Shown piece after piece: positions 32,875 through 41,738 of a DNA stretch of 64,000 bases (positions are counted from its first letter, which is position 1; each line of letters opens with the position of its first letter). The notes below the pieces were generated by a model. That model did not search any database. It had not been told where the DNA came from and saw nothing but the letters and a program-made list of their open reading frames with translations. This DNA comes from Candidatus Omnitrophota bacterium (GTDB taxonomy: Bacteria; Hinthialibacterota; Hinthialibacteria; Hinthialibacterales; Hinthialibacteraceae), in the NCBI GenBank assembly GCA_013177805.1, contig JABLXU010000013.1:1-64000 (forward strand), written 5' to 3'. The translations under genes were made by a program, and so were the position numbers.

Positions 32875-34077
32875 GTGGATAAAAAACGCGTGAATGATCA
32901 ATTCGACATGAAACCCATGTACACCTGCAGCCGGCGCGGTTTCTTGCGCTGGGGAGTGGGCATGGCCGTGGCGGGGCCGTGGGCTTTGTCGCACGCCCTG
33001 GAGGCAGAAATCCCAGCCCGGCCAATTCCGGCGGAACACCTGGCCAACGCCAAGGCCGCCATCGCCGAATGCCGGGGTTACGGGCCGGAAGTCAAGGAAT
33101 CCATGAAAAAATGCTTTGACCTGCTGGGCGGCATCGGCTCGCTGGTGAAAAACAAGACGGTCACGGTGAAGGTGAATTTCACCGGCAGCCCGTACGAAAC
33201 GCTGTTCGGCCGGCCGCCGGGGGAAACCTACCTGACTCACGGCGCGACTGCCATCGCGTTGGCCTCCCTTCTACTGGAGGAAGGCGCGAAACGGGTGCGG
33301 TTCGTGGAATGCGCGTACTACCGCAAATCCATGGAAGAGGTCATGGAAATGGTAGGTTGGGATGTGAAAAGCCTGCTGGCGCTCGGCAACGTCGAGGGCG
33401 AAAACACCCGCAATCTGGGATTCGGGAAAAAATATTCGGAGATCAAAGTCCCCGAACCCGGCTATCTCTTCCACTCGTTCCAGTTGAATCATTCGTACGA
33501 AGACACAGACGTGCTGGTTTCGCTGGCCAAACTGAAGAATCACACGATTGCCGGCATCACGCTTTCCATGAAAAACCTGTTCGGCATCACACCATGCTCA
33601 ATCTACGGCGACGACGCGGGCACGGAAGACGCCATCCAGGCGCGCGGCTCCATGCACGGAGGCGGCCGGTGGGGGAAAGAGATTGCCCTGCCGGGACTCA
33701 AGGAAAAACTCAGCCGGGACGCGGGATATGTCGTGCCCCGGGTGATCGTGGATCTGTGCGCGGCGTGTCCGGTGCATCTGGCGGTGATCGATGGCATTAC
33801 GTCGATGAGCGGCGGCGAGGGATTCTGGTCGCGGGGCATCAAGCCGGTGACGCCCGGCGTTCTGATCGCGGGGCTCAATCCGGTCTCGACGGACGCCGTC
33901 GGCTTGGCGGTCATGGGGTATCCCGATCCCCGGGCGGAACGGGGAACCGCGCCCTTCGAGCAAGGCGATAATCATCTCCTGTTGGCCGAACGCGCGGGCC
34001 TGGGCACGGCGGACCTGGCCAAGATCGACGTGCGGGGCTTGCCGATTGAGAAGGTACGGTATCCGTTTCAATCGTAG
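32875..34077 (+). CDS. Tat-exported DUF362 protein
   Basis: GTG 32875 has AGGAG 8 nt upstream. The 400-aa product has a twin-arginine signal (CSRRGFLRWGVGMAVAGPWA, residues about 18-37). The body is a DUF362 domain: KTVTVKVNFTGS, YLTHGATAIALASLLLEEGA, the DVLVSLAKLKNHTIAGITLS core near 205, and HLAVIDGITSMSGGEGFWSR, NPVSTDAVGLAVMGYP near the end. DUF362 proteins are often linked to iron-sulfur or redox modules, but here the Cys are few (LCAACP) and no ferredoxin domain is fused. The function is unknown. A cluster of small hairpins follows its stop. Confidence 0.85.
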   Translation: MDKKRVNDQFDMKPMYTCSRRGFLRWGVGMAVAGPWALSHALEAEIPARPIPAEHLANAKAAIAECRGYGPEVKESMKKCFDLLGGIGSLVKNKTVTVKVNFTGSPYETLFGRPPGETYLTHGATAIALASLLLEEGAKRVRFVECAYYRKSMEEVMEMVGWDVKSLLALGNVEGENTRNLGFGKKYSEIKVPEPGYLFHSFQLNHSYEDTDVLVSLAKLKNHTIAGITLSMKNLFGITPCSIYGDDAGTEDAIQARGSMHGGGRWGKEIALPGLKEKLSRDAGYVVPRVIVDLCAACPVHLAVIDGITSMSGGEGFWSRGIKPVTPGVLIAGLNPVSTDAVGLAVMGYPDPRAERGTAPFEQGDNHLLLAERAGLGTADLAKIDVRGLPIEKVRYPFQS

Positions 34078-34118
34078 AGGAAGGGGATGAAGGCCGCGGG
34101 AACCGTTGGCCGTCAATC

Positions 34119-34264
34119 GCCCAGGGCTGAAGCCCTGAGCGGCTTTAAAGCCGTCCCCTGAAGGGGACTCCAAGATACTCGATAAATTCATGGAAATATT
34201 CGTTCGGTTGATAGCGCCCCTTTCAAGGGGCCGCCGACAGCAGCCCAGGGGGTCAACCCTGGGC
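34119..34264. repeat. Cluster of five short hairpins, family C and relatives
   Basis: GCCCAGGGCTGAAGCCCTGAGC (34119-34140, in two arms of nine), CGGCTTTAAAGCCG (34140-34153), TCCCCTGAAGGGGA (34154-34167), GCCCCTTTCAAGGGGC (34216-34231) and a CCCAGGG/CCCTGGG hairpin (34243-34264). They fill the gap between two genes and may stabilise or terminate the upstream transcript. Confidence 0.7.
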
Positions 34265-34380
34265 CGGTGGCCTGGATCCTCGCTTTCGCGGGGATGACAC
34301 GCTTATCATCCAGGATCATTTTTGCCTCACCCCGGGTTTCATACCCAGGGGAACTCTATGTATCAAAAGGATTCACCATC

Positions 34381-35628
34381 ATGCGTCATCCATGCCATTT
34401 TCTCTCACACCGGCGTTGGCTGATCTGCCTGGCGGTTTTGCCGATCGGGGCCGGATTCGTGAATTCCACTCTGGATGGATTCCCATTCTTTTGGCTGCCC
34501 AGCGAGGCGTCCGCCATGTCTACACCGGATACCGAGTTTTATCTGTTTGTGGGAACGTACACGTCCGGCGGCAGTGAGGGGATTTATGTGTACCGTTTCA
34601 ACGCGGAGACGGGCAAGCTGACTTACGCGAACAAGGCGGCGGGGATTCAAAATCCATCGTACTTGTGTATCGAACCTCGAACGAAATACCTGTACGCCGT
34701 GAATGAAAATTCCCGCTCGGGCGGCGTCAGCGCGTTTTCCATTGATTTGAAAACAGGTGGCCTGACCTTTTTAAACCAGCAATCCACCCAAGGCGGCGCG
34801 CCGTGTTATGTCAGCGTGGACCGCGAGAGCCGCTGGGTGTTCGCGGCGAACTACAGCGGCCGCAACGCCTGCGTCTTTCCCGTCGAGAGCGATGGGAAAC
34901 TGGCCCCCGCGTCGGATGTCGTGCAGCACACCGGATCGGGCGCGGATCCCCGGCGGCAGGAAGGCCCGCATCCCCACGCCATTGTGCTGGACCCGGCGGA
35001 CCGCTTCGTGTTCGTGCCGGATTTGGGCCTCGACAAGATCATGATTTATCAATTCGACCGTGCCCAAGGGAAACTGGTTCCCAATACCCCGCCTTTTGTT
35101 CAAACCGAACCCGCGTCGGGTCCACGCCATTTTGTCTTCCATCCCAACGGCCGGTGGGCATATTCGATTCAGGAACTCGACAACACGATCATCGCGTATT
35201 CATACGATTCCACCACCGGCGCGTTGACGAAAATCCAAACCGTCCCCGCGTTGCCGGCCGATTTCAAGGGAACCAGCTATTGCGCGGATATCCACGTATC
35301 GCCCGACGGGAAATTTCTCTACGGCTCCAACCGCGGGCACAACAGTATCGTCGTTTACCAGATCGATCCGAACACAGGCCACCTGGATTACGTGGGACAT
35401 GAATCGACGCAGGGGAAAACACCCCGTAATTTTGCCCTCGATCCCACGGGACAGTTTCTCCTGGCCGCCAACCAGGATTCCGGCACGGTGGCCACATTCC
35501 GGCGGGACGCCCACACCGGGCGGCTGGAGTTCACGGGCACGCTCACGGAAATCCCCATGCCGGTATGTTTGAAATTCATTCCGGCATCCAATGAACCGGC
35601 CAGTTCCGCAGCCAAGTCGTTGGAGTAA
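34381..35628 (+). CDS. Exported lactonase-family beta-propeller (6-phosphogluconolactonase-like)
   Basis: ATG 34381 has AAAGGA upstream. After a signal-like N-terminus (RRWLICLAVLPIGAGFVNS) the 415-aa protein is a seven-bladed propeller of the Lactonase/PgL type: FYLFVGTYTSGGSEGIYVYR, LYAVNENS, VFAANYSGRNACVFPVE, GPHPHAIVLDPADRFVFVPD, GPRHFVFHPNGRWAYSIQEL and GKTPRNFALDPTGQFLLAAN. The cytosolic PgL hydrolyses 6-phosphogluconolactone; an exported member probably acts on other lactones or has a non-enzymatic role. It has no apparent operon partner and is followed by a 520-bp repeat region. Confidence 0.88.
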   Translation: MRHPCHFLSHRRWLICLAVLPIGAGFVNSTLDGFPFFWLPSEASAMSTPDTEFYLFVGTYTSGGSEGIYVYRFNAETGKLTYANKAAGIQNPSYLCIEPRTKYLYAVNENSRSGGVSAFSIDLKTGGLTFLNQQSTQGGAPCYVSVDRESRWVFAANYSGRNACVFPVESDGKLAPASDVVQHTGSGADPRRQEGPHPHAIVLDPADRFVFVPDLGLDKIMIYQFDRAQGKLVPNTPPFVQTEPASGPRHFVFHPNGRWAYSIQELDNTIIAYSYDSTTGALTKIQTVPALPADFKGTSYCADIHVSPDGKFLYGSNRGHNSIVVYQIDPNTGHLDYVGHESTQGKTPRNFALDPTGQFLLAANQDSGTVATFRRDAHTGRLEFTGTLTEIPMPVCLKFIPASNEPASSAAKSLE

Positions 35629-35785
35629 GTGGTAGGTTGCCGGACGATGTTATTCAGTTAAGGGAAAGCACAAGTATCCATTTTCAACCCCCTCCTAACC
35701 TCCCCCAATCTTCGGGGGAGGAATCGAAGCTGCACCGCAGAGACGCGGAGGGAATAATGCAGGCAAGAAGCCTGCACCACAATGG

Positions 35786-35820
35786 CCCCCTCACCCCCGG
35801 CCCTTCTCCCACAAGGGGAG
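35786..35820 (-). repeat. REP-like element, family A, inverted
   Basis: CCCTCACCCCCGG tail followed by a CCTTCTCCC/AAGGGGAGG hairpin with two stem changes. Confidence 0.75.
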
Positions 35821-35916
35821 GAAATGAGATAAGTAAGGCTCATCCGGCATGTGTATATTTTTTTCAGATGGCCGGTTCATATCTCTTTGAAGAAATCGAT
35901 GCAAACTACCCCAAAA

Positions 35917-35984
35917 TCCCCTCTCCCTCTGGGAGAGGGCTAGGGTGAGGGAATTTTTGTAGGGGCGGACCTTGGTGTCCGCCC
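35917..35984 (+). repeat. Composite A+B repeat
   Basis: A canonical family A element (35917-35951) is followed after 9 bp by a family B hairpin GGGGCGGACC/GTCCGCCC (35961-35984), the same order as at 4762-4840. Confidence 0.85.
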
Positions 35985-36056
35985 TCGCCCCGTAGCGGAT
36001 GGAATCAATTTTACTTCTTCAAGTACGCACTTCTCGGATGAACCATAAGTAAGTTT

Positions 36057-36130
36057 GATGGGTTACGCGCTTTCGCGCTAATCCATCCTACATTTTCCCT
36101 TACCCTGACCCTCTCCCCGAGGGAGAGGGG
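36057..36130. repeat. Family D hairpin plus inverted family A element
   Basis: GATGGGTTACGCG / CGCGCTAATCCATC (36057-36087) is followed by the inverted A unit (36096-36130). The pairing D then A also occurs at 14575-14641. Confidence 0.8.
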
Positions 36131-36149
36131 ATCGCTGATAAAGGATTGT

Positions 36150-38972
36150 TTATTTGCCCTCCGTGGTGTCTTCACAAATGACCGTGACCTTCACGCGGGG
36201 ATTCAAATCCAAATCCGGTTCGCATTGAAACTCGAGGGTATTCATCTCGTTCCGCAACAGAGGCAGGTTTCCCACCGGTTTCACGTTCGCGATAACGTTG
36301 CCATCTTTCCCGTAATGCTTGCAATCAGCAGCGGAGAACATTTCGATGTACTCGCCCGATTGCAGTTCGACCGGGAAGGTGATTTTCGTGTCCCCAACGC
36401 GGACCGTGGGATTCTTGATCGTCATGCTCACCGTGGGCAGGGCCTGGATGGGGCTGATCTGGCATTCCACGGACTGGCCGGCGGGGATGTTGTTAAGCCA
36501 TACATTCAGATGGTCCACCTGGCTGAAGACCAGGTTTTCCCGGTAGGCCGAATACAGCGATCCGTACGGCCAGCGGTAGTCGCTGTAGCGTTCCGATTCC
36601 ATCTCGATCAGTTCGAAATATTTCCAGCCGGTAAAATCGATCACGATGTACCGCTCGCCGTATCCGCCGATCAGGTGCTCGGGACTGCGCAACTGCAGGT
36701 TCAATACTTCGCCCCGCCCGTCACCCTTGACCCACACGCCTAGCGCTTGGTGGCCGTCCAGATTGAGCGGTGTGGAAAATGCCTTCCCGGTCATGGACCA
36801 GGCGGCGGAGGCCTCGGCGACGCCGGTGTTGGCGGCGGTGAGAATCCCGTTGGCCGGTCCCCCTTTTGTCCCTGAGGTAGTGGATCGGAAATTGCCGTTG
36901 ACTCCTTCGGCGGCGGCGCGGTCCGCAAACTCATCTGAATTGGCGCAATCCGTGAGCACGAGGGCCTCCGTGGCGCCGTAGGGCATGGTGGACATGAGGG
37001 CTTCCAGCCGCAGCTGGAGAGGCTGGTCCGCGTAAGGATTGTTCACGTTCCACGTGTTGCTTCCATTCCGCAAGCCTTCCACTTTGTGTTTGATATACAC
37101 ACGCGGGACCAGCTGCCATTCGCCCTTAACGGTTTGCTTGAGGGTGAATTCCTTGCCCGGCTGGCGCAGCTGTTTCTTGGTCTTTTCGCCGAAATAGCCG
37201 GCGTGCCGCAGGTTCTCATACCGCCGGATGATTTCCGAAAACCGCTGGTAGAGAGGTTGATGGCGGTTCTCCGGATGGATGCCCATGATGGACAAGCCCA
37301 CATCGTGGCCCAGGCATTTGCCGCAAAGATATTCGATGTCATCGAAGAAGGTCGGTTCGCCCTGAATGCCGGACCAGGTCTTGATCGCCCACCAGCCCAG
37401 GTGGCCGGGCAGAAACATTTTTTTCAGTTCCTCGTTGGCCTGGCAATGCAGATCGATGAAGCGCTTGTGCCCGCGGGTGGGATGGTCCCATGCGCCCATG
37501 CGGGACCGGACATACCACAGGTGATGATGGAAGGTGCTCATTTCCATCAAGGCCGGCTTTTTCAGGCGGGAGGCCAATTCGAAAACATACTTCGAACCGT
37601 AATGCCAGCTGTGTTCCCAACCGCCGAGGATGCTCTCGCCGTCCAGGGCGTCCAGGTACATCATGTCGAAGCCGCATTCGTTGTACATATCCGCCTGGCG
37701 GGCGGCGACTTCGGCCAGCAAAGTGGAATCCCCATCGGGGGTAAACAAGCCAAAGCATTCCTTGAGGTGATGCACCGGAGCGCCCTGGGGATGGGCAGCG
37801 GCCTTCGTGCCGTACGCGCCCCGCTGGCATTGGGTGAAGGCGTAAGGCGGTTCCTTGTCGATGCCCGCGTAAACGATCAATTCATCCTCGATTTGCAGAG
37901 TCACGCTGTTCTGGACAAAGAATCCTGTGATGGTGGACATGGTTTCCGTGGATTCAATCACCGGCACCGCCGATGCGTCGATAGTCAAATCGGCCGCGAG
38001 GGTGAAAGTGGCGTCCTTGCCCAGCCGGGGATCGGGTACGGGCGTGACCCAGGGGCATTTCTTGTCGATGAAGAACGCGTAGGTGTGTAAACCGGCGGAG
38101 ATGCCGGCTTCATGCAGGCGGTCGATGACGGCCTTGAAACTCGTGCGGCCTTCCGGGTAGGTTTCGGGATTGGGCTCGCAGTCGCCGAAGCGGAACGAAG
38201 AGCCACCGTGGAAATCGATTTGCGTGATACCCAACTGCTTGGCGAGGGCGATCCATTCATCTACCTTGTCAATGGACAGATCCCCGAAGTTAAAAAGGTA
38301 CGATCCCTGGTTGATCGGGGCATCCATGGCCCAGGGGCCGCCGATGGAGGAACGGGGGATCTCCCTCGCCTGGCTGACCACTTCTTTCATGACATCACGC
38401 AATTTCGCAAGGGGACAACCGATCAGGGCCGCTTCCGCTCCAATCAATCCGAAGCGCGAATAAGCGGACGCCCGCAAAAGGCGGTTGGCCTGGGGCAATT
38501 CGGGGACGTTGGTCTGAAGATCGAGGGCGAGGACGCATCCGGCCAATGGCTCGCCGGGATTCACGAGCGGGACATGCAGGAAGGTGAAGGAATCCACTTC
38601 GCCGCCGCTGACCTCCGCCACCTCGAACAAGAAATAGTGATCCCGGATCGTCACCTTCACCGCGGCACGGATGCCGGTGTCCCCAAATTCCAGATTGAGA
38701 TGCTGCCCGTCATACGATGCGGCGGTGGCGGGATGTTCTTGTCCACCCGCCTGAATCGCGGCGCAATGCGAGGGAGAAGAAAGATCACAAAAATCCCGGC
38801 CGGTGGATTGATCAATAAAATAGTGGTTCATCCCATCTGGGCCGATAGCGTACTTCACGTATTGATTTTCCAAGACGATTTCATCCGCCTGGGCGGAGGG
38901 ATAAACGCCAACAAGAAAGAGATAAAAGAAAAGCAGAAGAACGCTCACCACCGGGTGGTTTTTTATCAGCAC
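36150..38972 (-). CDS. Large exported TIM-barrel protein, probable glycoside hydrolase of unassigned family
   Basis: GTG 38972 has GGAGGAGAGG directly upstream; the protein is 940 aa with a signal peptide (VVSVLLLFFYLFLVGVYPS). An N-terminal beta-sandwich (residues about 30-210) precedes a (beta/alpha)8-like region: LAKQLGITQIDFHGGSSFRF, LHEAGISAGLHTYAFFIDKK, NECGFDMMYLDALDGE (near 445, the best candidate for a catalytic Asp) and LKKPALMEMSTFHHHLWYVR. A C-terminal carbohydrate-binding-like sandwich is present (NLDGHQALGVWVKGDGRGEV near 745). The arrangement recalls GH31/GH36-type retaining enzymes, but no family signature is complete. It is likely a periplasmic or secreted polysaccharidase. 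The gene stands alone. Confidence 0.7.
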   Translation of the reverse strand: MLIKNHPVVSVLLLFFYLFLVGVYPSAQADEIVLENQYVKYAIGPDGMNHYFIDQSTGRDFCDLSSPSHCAAIQAGGQEHPATAASYDGQHLNLEFGDTGIRAAVKVTIRDHYFLFEVAEVSGGEVDSFTFLHVPLVNPGEPLAGCVLALDLQTNVPELPQANRLLRASAYSRFGLIGAEAALIGCPLAKLRDVMKEVVSQAREIPRSSIGGPWAMDAPINQGSYLFNFGDLSIDKVDEWIALAKQLGITQIDFHGGSSFRFGDCEPNPETYPEGRTSFKAVIDRLHEAGISAGLHTYAFFIDKKCPWVTPVPDPRLGKDATFTLAADLTIDASAVPVIESTETMSTITGFFVQNSVTLQIEDELIVYAGIDKEPPYAFTQCQRGAYGTKAAAHPQGAPVHHLKECFGLFTPDGDSTLLAEVAARQADMYNECGFDMMYLDALDGESILGGWEHSWHYGSKYVFELASRLKKPALMEMSTFHHHLWYVRSRMGAWDHPTRGHKRFIDLHCQANEELKKMFLPGHLGWWAIKTWSGIQGEPTFFDDIEYLCGKCLGHDVGLSIMGIHPENRHQPLYQRFSEIIRRYENLRHAGYFGEKTKKQLRQPGKEFTLKQTVKGEWQLVPRVYIKHKVEGLRNGSNTWNVNNPYADQPLQLRLEALMSTMPYGATEALVLTDCANSDEFADRAAAEGVNGNFRSTTSGTKGGPANGILTAANTGVAEASAAWSMTGKAFSTPLNLDGHQALGVWVKGDGRGEVLNLQLRSPEHLIGGYGERYIVIDFTGWKYFELIEMESERYSDYRWPYGSLYSAYRENLVFSQVDHLNVWLNNIPAGQSVECQISPIQALPTVSMTIKNPTVRVGDTKITFPVELQSGEYIEMFSAADCKHYGKDGNVIANVKPVGNLPLLRNEMNTLEFQCEPDLDLNPRVKVTVICEDTTEGK

Positions 38973-39008
38973 GGCCTCTCCTCCATTGCCTCGCGTTGCG
39001 GAATGACA

Positions 39009-40634
39009 TCATCCCATGTAAGGATAGCGCCATTGGGTAGGGGGAATGAACGTCTCCTTGATGGTCCGGGGGGAAACCCAGCGTTCCAGGTTGAGCCACG
39101 AGCCGGCTTTGTCGTTCGTGCCCGATGCGCGGCTGCCGCCGAACGGCTGTTGTCCCACGATGGCGCCTGTGGGCTTGTCGTTCACGTAGAAATTCCCGGC
39201 CGCCTGGCGCAGCACGGTCATGGCTTTAACGATGGCGGAACGGTCCAGGGCGAAAATGGAACCGGTCAATCCGTATGGGCTGGTTTTATCGCACAAATCG
39301 AGGGCGGCCTCATACTCTTCGTCGGGATAGACAAAGACGGTCAGAACCGGGCCGAAAATCTCTTCCGTCATCAGCCGGGATTTGGGTTCCAGGCTGCGAA
39401 CGATGGTCGGCTCGATGAAGTATCCCATCGAGGCATCGCAGTTCCCTCCGCAAAGGATTTCATAGATGGGATCGGTCTTGGCGAGTTGAATGTATTCGGA
39501 GATGCTGTCGAACGCCTTCTTATCGATGACCGCCCCCATGAAATTTTTGAAATCGCAGATATCGCCCATGCCGATGTGCGGGATTTCATCCAGCAACCTT
39601 TCCTTTACCCGCGGCCAGAGGGATTGGGGAATATAGGCCCGGCTGGAGGCGGAACATTTTTGTCCCTGGTATTCAAACGATCCGCGGATCAAGGCAGTGA
39701 CCAGGGCCTCGATATCGCATGAAACATGGGCAAAGATGAAATCCTTGCCCCCGGTCTCTCCCACGATCCGGGGATAAGCATGATATTTGCGGATATCCGA
39801 ACCCACAGAAAGCCAGATGGTGGAAAACACATAGGTGCTGCCCGTGAAGTGAATGCCACCCAGGTCCAAATGGTCCAGCGCGGGAGGTGCGACTTTGGGG
39901 CCCGGACCGGGAATCAGGTTGATAACGCCATCCGGCATGCCGGCCTCCTGCAACACTTTCATGATGTAATAGGCCGGCAACACCGCCGCCGAAGCGGGCT
40001 TCCATACGACGGTGTTGCCCATCAGGGCGGGGGCGGTGGGAAGGTTTCCGGCGATGGACGTAAAGTTAAACGGTGTCAGCGCCAGGATGAAACCTTCCAG
40101 GGGGCGGTGTTCCATGTAATTCAACACACCTTTAGTGGACAAGGGTTGATCACCATACACCTCCTCCATGAAATGGGGATTGAACCGCCAAAAGTCAATC
40201 AATTCGCAAGCCGAGTCGATTTCCGCCTGGTGGCAGGTTTTGCTCATGTTGAGCATGGTGGCGGCGTTGAGGGTGGCGCGGTAACGGGTGGATAACAATT
40301 CGGCGGCTTTCAGAAGAATGATCGCCCGCGCGTCCCAGGGCATCGCCGCCCAGGTGTGTTTCGCCTCCAGGGCCGCGGCGATCGCTTGATGTGTGTAATC
40401 CGAGTCCGCCTGATGATAGTGGCCCAGCACCCTATGATGATTGTGCGGGCACCGCATATCCACCAGGTTGCCATTGCGTATTTCTTTTCCCCCGATGATC
40501 ATTGGAACCTCGACGGGATTCTCCATCATTTCCTGGAGTTTGGCTTGCAGTTCCGCCCGTTCCGGCGATCCCGGCGCGTACGAAAGAATCGGTTCATTTT
40601 GCGGTTCGGGGATGCGAAAGATACCGTTAAACAT
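39009..40634 (-). CDS. pruA: 1-pyrroline-5-carboxylate (L-glutamate gamma-semialdehyde) dehydrogenase
   Basis: At 541 aa this fits the stand-alone P5C dehydrogenase branch. The NAD-binding and catalytic parts are intact: FILALTPFNFTSIAGNLPTA and NTVVWKPAS (cofactor pocket), VGETGGKDFIF with the general-base Glu, and FEYQGQKCSASSRAYIP with the nucleophilic Cys near 312; EEIFGPVLTVFVYPDEEY and QPFGGSRASGTNDKAG end the domain. It oxidises glutamate semialdehyde to glutamate, the second step of proline catabolism. ATG 40634 has GGGAG upstream. No proline dehydrogenase gene is nearby, so the first step is encoded elsewhere. Confidence 0.94.
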   Translation of the reverse strand: MFNGIFRIPEPQNEPILSYAPGSPERAELQAKLQEMMENPVEVPMIIGGKEIRNGNLVDMRCPHNHHRVLGHYHQADSDYTHQAIAAALEAKHTWAAMPWDARAIILLKAAELLSTRYRATLNAATMLNMSKTCHQAEIDSACELIDFWRFNPHFMEEVYGDQPLSTKGVLNYMEHRPLEGFILALTPFNFTSIAGNLPTAPALMGNTVVWKPASAAVLPAYYIMKVLQEAGMPDGVINLIPGPGPKVAPPALDHLDLGGIHFTGSTYVFSTIWLSVGSDIRKYHAYPRIVGETGGKDFIFAHVSCDIEALVTALIRGSFEYQGQKCSASSRAYIPQSLWPRVKERLLDEIPHIGMGDICDFKNFMGAVIDKKAFDSISEYIQLAKTDPIYEILCGGNCDASMGYFIEPTIVRSLEPKSRLMTEEIFGPVLTVFVYPDEEYEAALDLCDKTSPYGLTGSIFALDRSAIVKAMTVLRQAAGNFYVNDKPTGAIVGQQPFGGSRASGTNDKAGSWLNLERWVSPRTIKETFIPPTQWRYPYMG

Positions 40635-40928
40635 GGAAGTCTCCCATTTCGCAGTGGATTAAATCAACACAGATGCCCTACCTTCCCAGATTCAATTTCG
40701 CAAGTCAATCGAACCACTCGGGATTCGCCAGTATTCCAGGCAATAATCTCCCCCTTGATCAACGCTCCCTTAGAAGTGGGCGCTTACGCGGCCATGGTCC
40801 CCGATTATTTCACGCTTCCCGATTTTTTTTATGAAAATACCATTCCAAACCGCATGACCTGACGGCTTGATTCATGGTAGAATAGCGAAGGTTGTATATC
40901 TATCCTGTTTTTAAAAGCAGAATTGATC

Positions 40929-41546
40929 ATGAAACAAAACCAATCCTTCACCCTGATTGAATTGCTGATCGTCGTGGCCATTATCGGCGTGTTGGCGGCC
41001 ATCGCGGTCCCGAATTTCCTGAACGCGCAAGTCCGGGCCTTGATCAGCCGTTCCATGGCTGACATCCGGGCGCAGGCGAACGCCATCGACATGTACCGGA
41101 TCGACAACAACTTCATTCCCTTCCGGCCGCCGGGATGGCCGTGCGGCCTGTGCGAAGTCAGCCAACTTTCGCACACGTACAACCTGAGTCCGATCACCAC
41201 TCCAATCGCCTACATGACCCAGATTCCATACGATCCGTTCATCGACATGCCCAGCAACGTGACGATGACCGACGACCGGGGAGACGGCCTGCAGGCGGGG
41301 TGGTATCTATACGTGGGGATCAAGCAGGGATTGGATTCCCTGCATGGGACCTGGTGGGTGTGGGGATGGGGGCCGGACAAGACGCGCCAGGCCTATCCCA
41401 CCCGCCCCTACGATCCCAGCAACGGCCTGAACTCCAAGGGGGACATCATCGCCAGCGAAAAGCAGGGATTCTTGCGGATCGACCTCTCCGGTCCGGCAGG
41501 CGTCCCCTACACCCAAGATAACGAAACCATCAAACTGGGACAATGA
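40929..41546 (+). CDS. Type II secretion-style pseudopilin (orphan)
   Basis: ATG 40929 opens a 205-aa product: MKQNQS then FTLIELLIVVAIIG, with Ser before the Phe. No strong ribosome site is present. The globular domain has a Trp/Pro/Cys-rich segment (FRPPGWPCGLCEVSQLSHTY) and ends beyond the shared NGLNSKGDI motif with a tail of about 30 residues. It is convergent with the gene of the 815-aa exported protein that ends VDDWSLF, with a bidirectional terminator between them. Confidence 0.9.
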   Translation: MKQNQSFTLIELLIVVAIIGVLAAIAVPNFLNAQVRALISRSMADIRAQANAIDMYRIDNNFIPFRPPGWPCGLCEVSQLSHTYNLSPITTPIAYMTQIPYDPFIDMPSNVTMTDDRGDGLQAGWYLYVGIKQGLDSLHGTWWVWGWGPDKTRQAYPTRPYDPSNGLNSKGDIIASEKQGFLRIDLSGPAGVPYTQDNETIKLGQ

Positions 41547-41581
41547 AATGAAAAACTATCATCCTCCCGCTGGCATTCGGC

Positions 41582-41608
41582 CGGGGCGGACCTAGGCATC
41601 CGCCCCGG
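41582..41608. repeat. Family B hairpin
   Basis: CCGGGGCGGA and TCCGCCCCGG arms; located just after the pseudopilin stop. Confidence 0.7.
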
Positions 41609-41646
41609 CCAATCCCCCCGTGGCATGGCCGGCCCGCTGGCATTAT

Positions 41647-41689
41647 AAAAAAATCCCCCCGGAGACCACGATCCCCGGGGGATTTTTTT
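41647..41689. terminator. Bidirectional terminator between convergent genes
   Basis: AAAAAAATCCCCCCGG and CCCCGGGGGATTTTTTT form a long stem around a short loop; the A-run and T-run on either side allow it to stop transcription from both strands. Confidence 0.85.
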
Positions 41690-41738
41690 CCATGATGCCA
41701 TCCAGGACCGGGATGGCACCGGTCCTGGAAAGCAATGC

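Larger units (their letters stand above)
35629..36149. other. Densest repeat region of the window
   Basis: Within 520 bp there are a CCTCCCCC/GGGGGAGG hairpin (35699-35721), an inverted family A copy (35786-35820), a forward A copy (35917-35951) with a family B hairpin behind it (35961-35984), a family D hairpin (36057-36087, GATGGGTTACGCG/CGCGCTAATCCATC) and another inverted A copy (36096-36130). No gene is present. Confidence 0.8.

Noticed and set aside
38112-39722. 536-codon plus-strand frame
   Set aside because: It lies antisense to the 940-aa exported protein and pruA, has no family motifs, and spans the gap between them; a codon-bias shadow.
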